Origin: Bacillus paralicheniformis
GTDB lineage: Bacteria; Bacillota; Bacilli; Bacillales; Bacillaceae
Reading direction: 5' to 3'
DNA: 64,000 nt
Assembly (NCBI RefSeq): GCF_001042485.2
Contig: NZ_LBMN02000018.1
Location: forward strand, 62,001 to 126,000
Shown here: piece by piece, positions 57,930 to 64,000 of the stretch
Layout of the letters: each line of letters starts with the position of its first letter
Numbering within the stretch: the first letter of the stretch is position 1
Translations under genes and position numbers: made by a program
The notes under the pieces: generated by a model
What the model was told of the DNA's origin: nothing
The model's database searches: none
Seen by the model: the letters and a program-made list of their open reading frames with translations, nothing else

Positions 57930-58361
57930 AAAAAAGCGGACGGCAAATTCTTCACACGTCCGTTTGATGAGTCACGATCGACAGTTTATAATTTGCATGA
58001 TGGTTTAAAATTGTAAAAATTGATCCAACAGTTGATTTGAAGGAAACTTGCATTCGAGAGTCCCCGCTGATTTTCTAGTTTTGAATGACAGGACGTTATG
58101 ATAAGCGCCTTTTGTATAGATATTAAAAAAAGCGTGAATAAAACACTCGAGTTTAACTTGATTCATCCTCTTATGGTATACCTTCAATCACTCTTTCATG
58201 GTTATCCGGTTGTTCTTGAATCATCTCTATTATTTTCCTATATTTACAGATTACCCTAAATCCTCTTGATGTTTTTCAAATCAAACGCTAAAAATACTTG
58301 ATTATATCTATTTAAATGATGATCGGTCATAGTATAAACTGATCGTAAATAAAAGGAAAGG
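57930..58361. other. AT-rich gap with no supported gene
   Basis: 432 bases, clearly more AT-rich than the flanks. A minus-strand frame (58005-58187, 60 codons) has no usable ribosome binding site. GATCGGTCA and CTGATCG motifs near 58325-58350 and a TATAAA could be the control region of the decayed gene that follows. Confidence 0.5.
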
Positions 58362-58877
58362 TATAACCGGCAAAACATTACTAATAGCTCTGATGTTGGG
58401 CTGAGAAAGGCATTTGCCCTCCTTTTCCGGATTCAGCAAAACAAGATCAAAACCACACTTTGGTCACTCTGCCTGTGCCAACCGACGAACTCGTCCAAGA
58501 ATACAGACGCAGTTATCGTCCCTTATCTGCATTTAGATCACTTTGACGATGCTGCCAAAGATCTAGGATCTGTTGCCGATAGAAATTAAACTGTTTGTCT
58601 GAAATGAAGCAGATGCTGAGGAAGTGAGAAAAGCCGGTTTTCAAAATATAGAGGTTCTAACAAAAGAACAGTGTTTGATCGATTCAAGAAGGCAAAAGGC
58701 AAGCATGGGAGAGGAGAGATATTAAATTTGCCGGAGAAGTGTGCGGCGTTGTCTTTAAGCACTCAAAAGAGAAAACGCTGTTTGTAAAAGGGGGGTACGG
58801 TTTGGTGTGAAGGTGTCCTGGAAAAAATCGCTGCACATCAGCCGGACATCATAGTACAGGAGACAATCAAAATATAA
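58362..58877 (+). pseudogene. Decayed metallo-beta-lactamase-fold hydrolase
   Basis: The fragments of one MBL-fold hydrolase can be read in order across three frames. Frame 3 has DAVIVPYLHLDHFDDAAKDL (58506-58565), the metal-binding HxHxDH region with the first H replaced by Y. Frame 1 has EIKLFV, a TGA, then NEADAEEVRKAGFQNIEVL (58582 on). Frame 2 has AGEVCGVVFKHSKEKTLFV (58730 on). Frame 3 again has CEGVLEKIAAHQPDIIV (58806 on). The N-terminal part is missing or unreadable before about 58365. At least three frameshifts and several stops make it inactive. Intact homologues are metal-dependent hydrolases of unknown substrate. Confidence 0.85.
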
Positions 58878-58961
58878 CCCTTGAAATAGTAGTTTCGATG
58901 GTTTAGGATGGATATATATCTTTTATTTTACAATATTTATATTTAATGGAGGGGTACATTT

Positions 58962-59393
58962 ATGAAAAAAATTACGTTATTAGCTTTTGTCGGTATCATG
59001 GTATTTGGATTTATTTTTATGGGAACTGGCAAGACGGCAGAGGCTGTAAGCAAAACAACGAGCTTTACATATCATTCGGGTATTGGGGATGCAAAGTCTT
59101 ATATCCATACATCTGAAAATTATATAAACGTATATGCTACAGTTGAGTTAGGTAGAGTTGGCACTTGGGGTACTGCAGCATATTGCAAATTATATCTGCA
59201 ACGCTACACAGGTGGCTCTTGGAAAACGATTGATACCGCTTCTGGTGATGCAGAATATGGTAAAAAACTAAACGTTACATTTTCGAATATCGCCAAAAAG
59301 TCTGCCTCTACCCGGGTAAAGGTTAAACTTTATAATAATTGGAAGCATTCAGAATTAATGCAAACAGTGTATTCAAGCAAGTGGACTCGATAA
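58962..59393 (+). CDS. Small secreted protein of unknown function
   Basis: A 143-residue exported protein. The signal peptide (MKKITLLAFVGIMVFGFIF and onward) should be cut after the AEA near residue 28. The mature ~115 residues are rich in Thr, Ser, Tyr and Trp, with alternating patterns (NYINVYATVEL, CKLYLQRYTGGSWKTID, TRVKVKLYNNW) that suggest an all-beta domain, possibly immunoglobulin-like. One cysteine remains in the mature part. GGAGGGG is seven bases before ATG and a terminator follows. Codon use is AT-rich compared with neighbours, which points to transfer. I do not recognise the family; a bacteriocin-like or surface-binding role is open. Confidence 0.8.
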   Translation: MKKITLLAFVGIMVFGFIFMGTGKTAEAVSKTTSFTYHSGIGDAKSYIHTSENYINVYATVELGRVGTWGTAAYCKLYLQRYTGGSWKTIDTASGDAEYGKKLNVTFSNIAKKSASTRVKVKLYNNWKHSELMQTVYSSKWTR

Positions 59394-59400
59394 GTTAAGT

Positions 59401-59434
59401 AAGGCTCTCTTATAAAAGGAGAGCTTTATTTTTT
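59401..59434 (+). terminator. Terminator after the secreted protein gene
   Basis: AAGGCTCTC and GAGAGCTTT form a nine-pair stem (one G-U), then ATTTTTT. Confidence 0.8.
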
Positions 59435-59613
59435 GACAGTTAACGGTTACTCCTCTTTTGAGCTGTAACTCTACATTAAAAAGATCTTTATGTGTTTGTT
59501 TCTTCCTCCTTGGTCTGGCTTTTTAAAAGCTTCTTCACTTTTTCATACCTTCTTTAACTTAAAATCCCCGGAGACTAAAAAGCAGGAGCTAAAACACTGT
59601 ATTGCAGCAGGTA

Positions 59614-59676
59614 TAAAAAACCCAAGAAAACAACGTTTCTTGGGTTTCGAGAAATGCTCTTCAAAGAGCATTTTCT
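59614..59676 (-). terminator. Double terminator of rpsD
   Basis: On the minus strand a first stem (AATGCTCTT with AAGAGCATT, 59654-59676) is followed by a second (AAACCCAAGAAA with TTTCTTGGGTTT, 59616-59647) and T6. The second is the strong one. Confidence 0.85.
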
Positions 59677-59677
59677 A

Positions 59678-60462
<785 letters not shown>

Positions 60463-60468
60463 AAGAAG

Positions 60469-60497
60469 ATTATATAATGTCCGCTGTGCAAAGTCAA
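60469..60497 (-). promoter_or_regulatory. Sigma-A promoter of rpsD
   Basis: On the minus strand TTGACT, 17 bases, TATAAT. Confidence 0.85.
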
Positions 60498-60557
60498 CCA
60501 TTCATGGACTGTCCCAAAGAGCCTGAATCGTTAATAAGTATAAAGTCCTGTTTTTTA

Positions 60558-60566
60558 TGATATAAT
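60558..60566 (+). promoter_or_regulatory. Extended -10 promoter of dgcP
   Basis: TGATATAAT (TGnTATAAT), 46 bases before dgcP; the -35 is weak. The 331-base gap between rpsD and dgcP holds this and the rpsD leader. Confidence 0.6.
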
Positions 60567-60611
60567 CAGGAAAATAAAATACATAAAACGGATTTTTTTA
60601 AGGTGATGACC

Positions 60612-62312
60612 ATGAACAAACAAACTGAAGACCTATATCTGTCTTTTCATCAGAAGCTGTTCCAATTTCTTTTAAAAAAGCCGGCCGTCTCGTACGATGA
60701 CTCTGTTGCCTGGCTAAAAGCGGCAGCAGAGTCATTTTTTTCGTTTATATCTCTTACATTGCGTCCTTCTTCAAGACCGCAGGGAGCGAACGGCCAAAGC
60801 GGCCAGATCAGCCGAGTTAATGATTATTATATCATTATAACAATAGAAGAAAACAGCAAATATATAGAACTTTTGTGTCAAAAGAATCATAAAGTACCAG
60901 AACGTCTTGCTGAATCCATCCGCCTGTTTTTAATGCATTGTCTGAAACTTGATGCATTATTTCATGAGGAGCTCAATAAAACAAAGATTTATGAAAAGAC
61001 GGCGCTGCTGCATGAGCTGATGGATCAGGAGCAGGTGCTCAAGACAATGGTTGAAAGTTTAAGGGATGTTTTTCCTTTTTTGGCATATTGTCTTTTCTTG
61101 TCATACGACGAGGACCAATACATCAGCCTTCCTGCGATAGAGTTAGATGTGCAAAGCGAATCGACCGATTCTTTCGCCTTGGAGGCATACTTATCAGGAC
61201 AGGCGAAGAGCAAAAATGAATCGGAAGTTTACATTCCGATTAAAGGCCGGCAGGGAACGTATGGCGTTTTGAAGGCTTTTGGACCAGGGGCTGCCGATAC
61301 GGCAGCGGATATATGCATTATTTCGAATGCGGCAGGGAAAGCATTTGAAAATTCCCGGCTTTACGAACAGTCGCAGAATATGATTTCAAATTTGGAGCTG
61401 ATTAATGAAACATCGCATCAGCTGAACCGGACGAAACGCCTCCCTGATATGATGAAGAGTTTGTCCGAAAGGCTGATCAGTTCATTTGGCGCCGAAGAGG
61501 TGGGCTTTTTTTATAAAAATCATTTGGACGAGGAAACCCTGCTGCCGGGAAGCACCAGTTTTTTTCAGACGGATGCGGCCCTTCCATATATCCGCTATGT
61601 TAAAGAAAAGATTTCAGAGGAAAACGGGGTATTTGTCGGAAACGGTTCTTCGTTTTTTGGAAATGACGGTTATGCTTCATTAATGGGCGTTCCGATGCTG
61701 GAGAATAATGAAAACAAAGGATTTGTCATCGTATTGAAAAAAAACGTCTGCTCTTTTTCATTTGAAATGTTTAAGTTGTTTCAGACGCTGATCAGGCATT
61801 CCACGCTCGCCGTGTCGAATTTGATGCTGCGTGACCGGCTGAAGTATCTTGTTCAAACAGACCGTTTGACAGAGCTTTACTCGAGAAGCTATTTCGATGA
61901 AAAAATCGGGTACAGTATGAAAGCGGATGAGAGCGGCGTACTCGTATTGATTGATATCGATGATTTTAAACAGATTAACGATACGTACGGCCATCAGAAA
62001 GGCGATGATATTCTCATTCAAGTCGCCAGGGTGATCCAGCGAAACATCCGCGACCAGGACGTCGCAGCAAGGTGGGGAGGAGAAGAGCTTGCGGTATACT
62101 TGCCGAAAGCAGGGCTGAACACCGGTGAAATGCTTGCTGAGAGGCTGATTACGCTTGTCAGGGAATGCACTGATCCAAAGGTGACGATTTCGTGCGGGGT
62201 ATCCAATTGGTCTCAGGATCGTCCGAAATCTTTAACCTGCCTTTTTAAAGAGGCGGATGTCGCGCTGTACAATGCAAAGCGAAACGGGAAAAACAGGTTT
62301 ATGACACATTAA
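60612..62312 (+). CDS. dgcP: Diguanylate cyclase DgcP
   Basis: A 566-residue cytoplasmic protein (B. subtilis YtrP/DgcP). An N-terminal region of about 130 residues and two GAF-like domains (about 140-260 and 270-400) precede a GGDEF domain (about 405-566). The active site reads RWGGEELAVY (GGEEL, intact) near residue 490; the RxxD inhibitory site five residues before is not present. LIDIDDFKQINDTYGHQKGDD is the substrate-binding start (quoted to length). It should make c-di-GMP, affecting motility and biofilm. ATG 60612 follows AAGGTGATG closely. Confidence 0.93.
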   Translation: MNKQTEDLYLSFHQKLFQFLLKKPAVSYDDSVAWLKAAAESFFSFISLTLRPSSRPQGANGQSGQISRVNDYYIIITIEENSKYIELLCQKNHKVPERLAESIRLFLMHCLKLDALFHEELNKTKIYEKTALLHELMDQEQVLKTMVESLRDVFPFLAYCLFLSYDEDQYISLPAIELDVQSESTDSFALEAYLSGQAKSKNESEVYIPIKGRQGTYGVLKAFGPGAADTAADICIISNAAGKAFENSRLYEQSQNMISNLELINETSHQLNRTKRLPDMMKSLSERLISSFGAEEVGFFYKNHLDEETLLPGSTSFFQTDAALPYIRYVKEKISEENGVFVGNGSSFFGNDGYASLMGVPMLENNENKGFVIVLKKNVCSFSFEMFKLFQTLIRHSTLAVSNLMLRDRLKYLVQTDRLTELYSRSYFDEKIGYSMKADESGVLVLIDIDDFKQINDTYGHQKGDDILIQVARVIQRNIRDQDVAARWGGEELAVYLPKAGLNTGEMLAERLITLVRECTDPKVTISCGVSNWSQDRPKSLTCLFKEADVALYNAKRNGKNRFMTH

Positions 62313-62339
62313 AAAAGAGCCGGATTTACCGGCTCTTTT
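62313..62339. terminator. Bidirectional terminator between dgcP and msrC
   Basis: AAAGAGCCGG ATTTA CCGGCTCTTT, a ten-pair stem with T tracts on both strands. It overlaps the 3' end of msrC. Confidence 0.9.
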
Positions 62340-62820
62340 CGCTTAAACGCTCTCCAAGCATCTCTGTGAACTTTTTCAAATAATACTCATCTGTTTCATC
62401 GAAGCGGTTTTTAATCGGGCTGTCGATATCGAGCACTCCGATGATGTTCCCGTCCACTTCAAGCGGAACTACGATTTCGGATTGGGATGCCGCATCACAC
62501 GCAATGTGTCCGGGGAACGCGTTCACATCTTCAACGCGCTCGACCCGGCCGTTTGTATAAGCGGTGCCGCAGACGCCTTTCCCGAACGGGATTCTTACGC
62601 ATGCAGGAAGTCCCTGGAACGGACCGAGCACAAGCTCGCCGTCTTTGGCAAAATAGAAACCCGCCCAGTTGATGTCTTCCAATGATTGATATAAAAGAGC
62701 GGAGGCGTTTGCTGTATTGGCGATCATATCAGGTTCGCCTTCTGTCAGCGCATCGATCTGTTTGAGGAGAAGCTCGTATTTTTTTTCTTTGCTGCCTTCT
62801 GTTTTTTCGACATGAAACAT
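62326..62820 (-). CDS. msrC: Free methionine-R-sulfoxide reductase (GAF domain)
   Basis: A 164-residue GAF-fold enzyme (B. subtilis YtsP) that reduces free methionine-(R)-sulfoxide. The cysteines of the fRMsr family are present: LPACVRIPFGKGVCGTAY near residue 75-92 and HIACDAASQSE near residue 108. The DINWAGFYF and VLDIDSPIKNRFDE motifs are family-typical. The start ATG at 62820 has AGCGAGGG upstream. It is divergent from refZ and convergent with dgcP. The C-terminal codons lie within the shared terminator. Confidence 0.9.
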   Translation of the reverse strand: MFHVEKTEGSKEKKYELLLKQIDALTEGEPDMIANTANASALLYQSLEDINWAGFYFAKDGELVLGPFQGLPACVRIPFGKGVCGTAYTNGRVERVEDVNAFPGHIACDAASQSEIVVPLEVDGNIIGVLDIDSPIKNRFDETDEYYLKKFTEMLGERLSEKSR

Positions 62821-62893
62821 GATAATTTCCCTCGCTTTTTCTTTGAAATGGCAAAAACACGCTTGCCGTGATGCTATTTGTCGAGCACTTTTT

Positions 62894-62925
62894 ACAGGAA
62901 CAATTCCGCTTGAAGTGGAATTGTT
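62894..62925 (+). promoter_or_regulatory. Sigma-H promoter of refZ with overlapping palindrome
   Basis: ACAGGAACA, 12 bases, GTGGAAT fits sigma-H at 7 of 8 and 5 of 5 fixed positions. The palindrome AACAATTCC (62899-62907) with GGAATTGTT (62917-62925) spans the spacer and both elements, in a place suited to an operator. Confidence 0.65.
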
Positions 62926-62949
62926 TTAAGTAAGAAGGGGTGAAACAAG

Positions 62950-63588
62950 ATGGGATCAAACGCTATTTCAACCACGAAGGACAGGATCATCGAATCTGCC
63001 GTGGAGCTGTTCAACCAAAAAGGTTTTTCAGGAACATCCGTCCGCGAAATTGCCCGAGCAGCCAATGTCAATGTCGCCCACATCTCCTATTATTTTAATG
63101 GAAAAGGCGGTTTAATGGAGCATTTGATATCCCGTTTTTATGAAGGCTATTTAAGAGTCCTTGAAAAGGGTTATGAACGCCTTCCGGATGCAGGTGCAAC
63201 GGATTGCCTTCTTCAATTGGTTTTTGATATTCTATCGTATCAGCATGAGCACCGTCAATTAACTCGGTTTGTTTATCGCGAAGTCACGATTGATTCCACA
63301 CTGAATCGCGAAGTGATGTCGACATATTTAACAAAAGAAAAGTACATTCTCCACCTGATCATTGAAAAGGGAAATGAGGACAACGAATTTTCCCGTTTTC
63401 CCCTTTCCCATTTTATGATTCAGCTGAAGTCGCTTTTAATGATGCCTTATCTGCAGCCTCAATATATTTCAGAAGTGCTGTATGTACAGCCGCACGAGCC
63501 GTACTTTTATCAGGCGTATTACAAGGAAGTCAAAACATGGCTTCTCAGTTTGTTGTACAGAGAAGGTCGGCAAGCCGCCGTTATTTAG
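62950..63588 (+). CDS. refZ: TetR-family regulator of FtsZ, RefZ
   Basis: A 212-residue TetR-family DNA-binding protein (B. subtilis YttP/RefZ). The HTH is TSVREIARAANVNVAHISYYF near residues 30-50 (quoted to length), followed by FNGKGGLMEHL. The C-terminal helical domain is conserved with RefZ. In B. subtilis RefZ is induced early in sporulation, binds motifs near the origin and affects FtsZ ring placement. The sigma-H promoter upstream fits that timing. The ribosome binding site is GAAGGGG. Its stop overlaps the hisJ stop by eight bases, convergently. Confidence 0.92.
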   Translation: MGSNAISTTKDRIIESAVELFNQKGFSGTSVREIARAANVNVAHISYYFNGKGGLMEHLISRFYEGYLRVLEKGYERLPDAGATDCLLQLVFDILSYQHEHRQLTRFVYREVTIDSTLNREVMSTYLTKEKYILHLIIEKGNEDNEFSRFPLSHFMIQLKSLLMMPYLQPQYISEVLYVQPHEPYFYQAYYKEVKTWLLSLLYREGRQAAVI

Positions 63589-64000
63589 CCAAGCGGCTCT
63601 CAAAATGTTCGTAACCAAATCCGGCATCCTCTGCTTGGTGGGCATCAGACCCAAAGACAAGCGGGATGTTTTTTTGTTCCGCTTCTTTTATCATCCATTC
63701 TTCCATATAGACGTCGCCTGCATAAGGCTTGCGGAGGCCGGACGTATTAAAGTCAAGTTCGTATCCGCGCTTTGCGGCTTCATCCAAACAGGAGGAGACC
63801 GATTTTCTGACGCTTTCTGACATCGAATACGGAAACAGCTTCACAAATTTTTTCGCAAGCGTAATGTGGCCGATTCGTTTTGGCTTAAATGCTCCCAGCG
63901 GTGATACAATGGAAGAATAAATTTCGTCATAATAGGCGAGATAGACCTGTTCTGTGCTGCCGTAGCAGCCGATCAGCTGCTGAAACGCTTTTTCATCGTA
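63581..64000 (-). CDS. hisJ: Histidinol-phosphatase (PHP family), 3' part
   Basis: The C-terminal 139 residues of a PHP-family histidinol phosphatase; the 5' end lies beyond the window. Visible motifs are KRIGHITL and IPLVFGSDAHQAEDAG, the metal-binding GSDAH near the C-terminus, which is diagnostic. It completes histidine biosynthesis by removing phosphate from histidinol phosphate. An internal GTG at 63844 could be mistaken for a start, but the frame continues upstream to the window edge with a sensible PHP sequence. Confidence 0.92.
   Translation of the reverse strand, partial: YDEKAFQQLIGCYGSTEQVYLAYYDEIYSSIVSPLGAFKPKRIGHITLAKKFVKLFPYSMSESVRKSVSSCLDEAAKRGYELDFNTSGLRKPYAGDVYMEEWMIKEAEQKNIPLVFGSDAHQAEDAGFGYEHFESRLAK

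Noticed and set aside
58005-58187. Minus-strand ORF of 60 codons in the AT-rich gap
   Set aside because: No ribosome binding site at a usable start, no recognisable motif, and it lies in decayed DNA.
57930-59450. Insertion sequence or prophage as the source of the AT-rich island
   Set aside because: No transposase, integrase, terminal inverted repeats or target duplication could be seen.

Overview
The window is a chromosomal segment from a Bacillus of the B. subtilis group, most likely the B. licheniformis/B. paralicheniformis branch. This rests on gene content and order, which match the B. subtilis ytc-yte, opuD, murJ, pepV, amyX, malS, sftA-murC, ytxGHJ, aroA-ccpA, motPS, acuABC/acsA, tyrS, rpsD, refZ, hisJ stretch almost gene for gene. 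Protein lengths match the known homologues, and strong Shine-Dalgarno sequences and typical Bacillus promoters are present. No search was run; all names come from reading the translations.

Layout. 1-11.6 kb: a truncated membrane gene, ytaP and ytbQ, then a rhamnogalacturonan utilisation locus (ytcP, ytcQ, divergent regulator ytdP, yteP, yteR, yteS, yteT, yteU). It encodes a lipoprotein-dependent CUT1-type importer, an AraC sensor-regulator, the GH105 hydrolase and accessory proteins. 11.6-14.1 kb: a DUF1992 protein, a Rap-Phr quorum-sensing pair, a rhodanese protein and the sporulation gene cse60. 14.1-25.6 kb: opuD, ytfP, murJ, ytzG, ytzE, the ABC pair ythP/ythQ, pbuO with PurR-like boxes, pepV and a DUF2691 gene. 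26-38.6 kb: ytkP, thpR-ytlQ-ytlR-amyX, ytmP/ytzH, trmB, ytnP, malS, ytzB, ytoP and ytoQ. 38.8-48.8 kb: ytpPQR, sftA, a small ORF overlapping murC, murC, the stress operon ytxGHJ (sigma-H and sigma-B promoters), a lineage-specific heptad-repeat protein, and aroA. 49-57.7 kb: ccpA, motP-motS, acuCBA divergent from acsA across a cre site, and tyrS behind a tyrosine T-box. 57.7-59.6 kb: a variable AT-rich island with a small ORF, a decayed metallo-beta-lactamase-fold pseudogene and an unknown small secreted protein. 59.6-64 kb: rpsD with a long leader, dgcP, msrC (ytsP), refZ behind a sigma-H promoter carrying a palindrome, and the 3' part of hisJ running off the window.

Functional themes. Carbon control links ccpA, the cre sites at ytcP and acuA/acsA, malS, amyX and the pectin locus. 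Entry into sporulation and stress links Rap-Phr, cse60 (sigma-E), ytxGHJ (sigma-H/sigma-B) and refZ (sigma-H). Most of the window is conserved core. Lineage-specific material is limited to the Rap-Phr pair, the heptad-repeat gene, the sftA linker repeats and the 57.7-59.6 kb island. I did not find a clearly new multi-gene system. The best novelty candidates are the secreted protein at 58,962, the repeat protein at 46,806, the small ORF overlapping murC and the antisense arrangement over ytzH.
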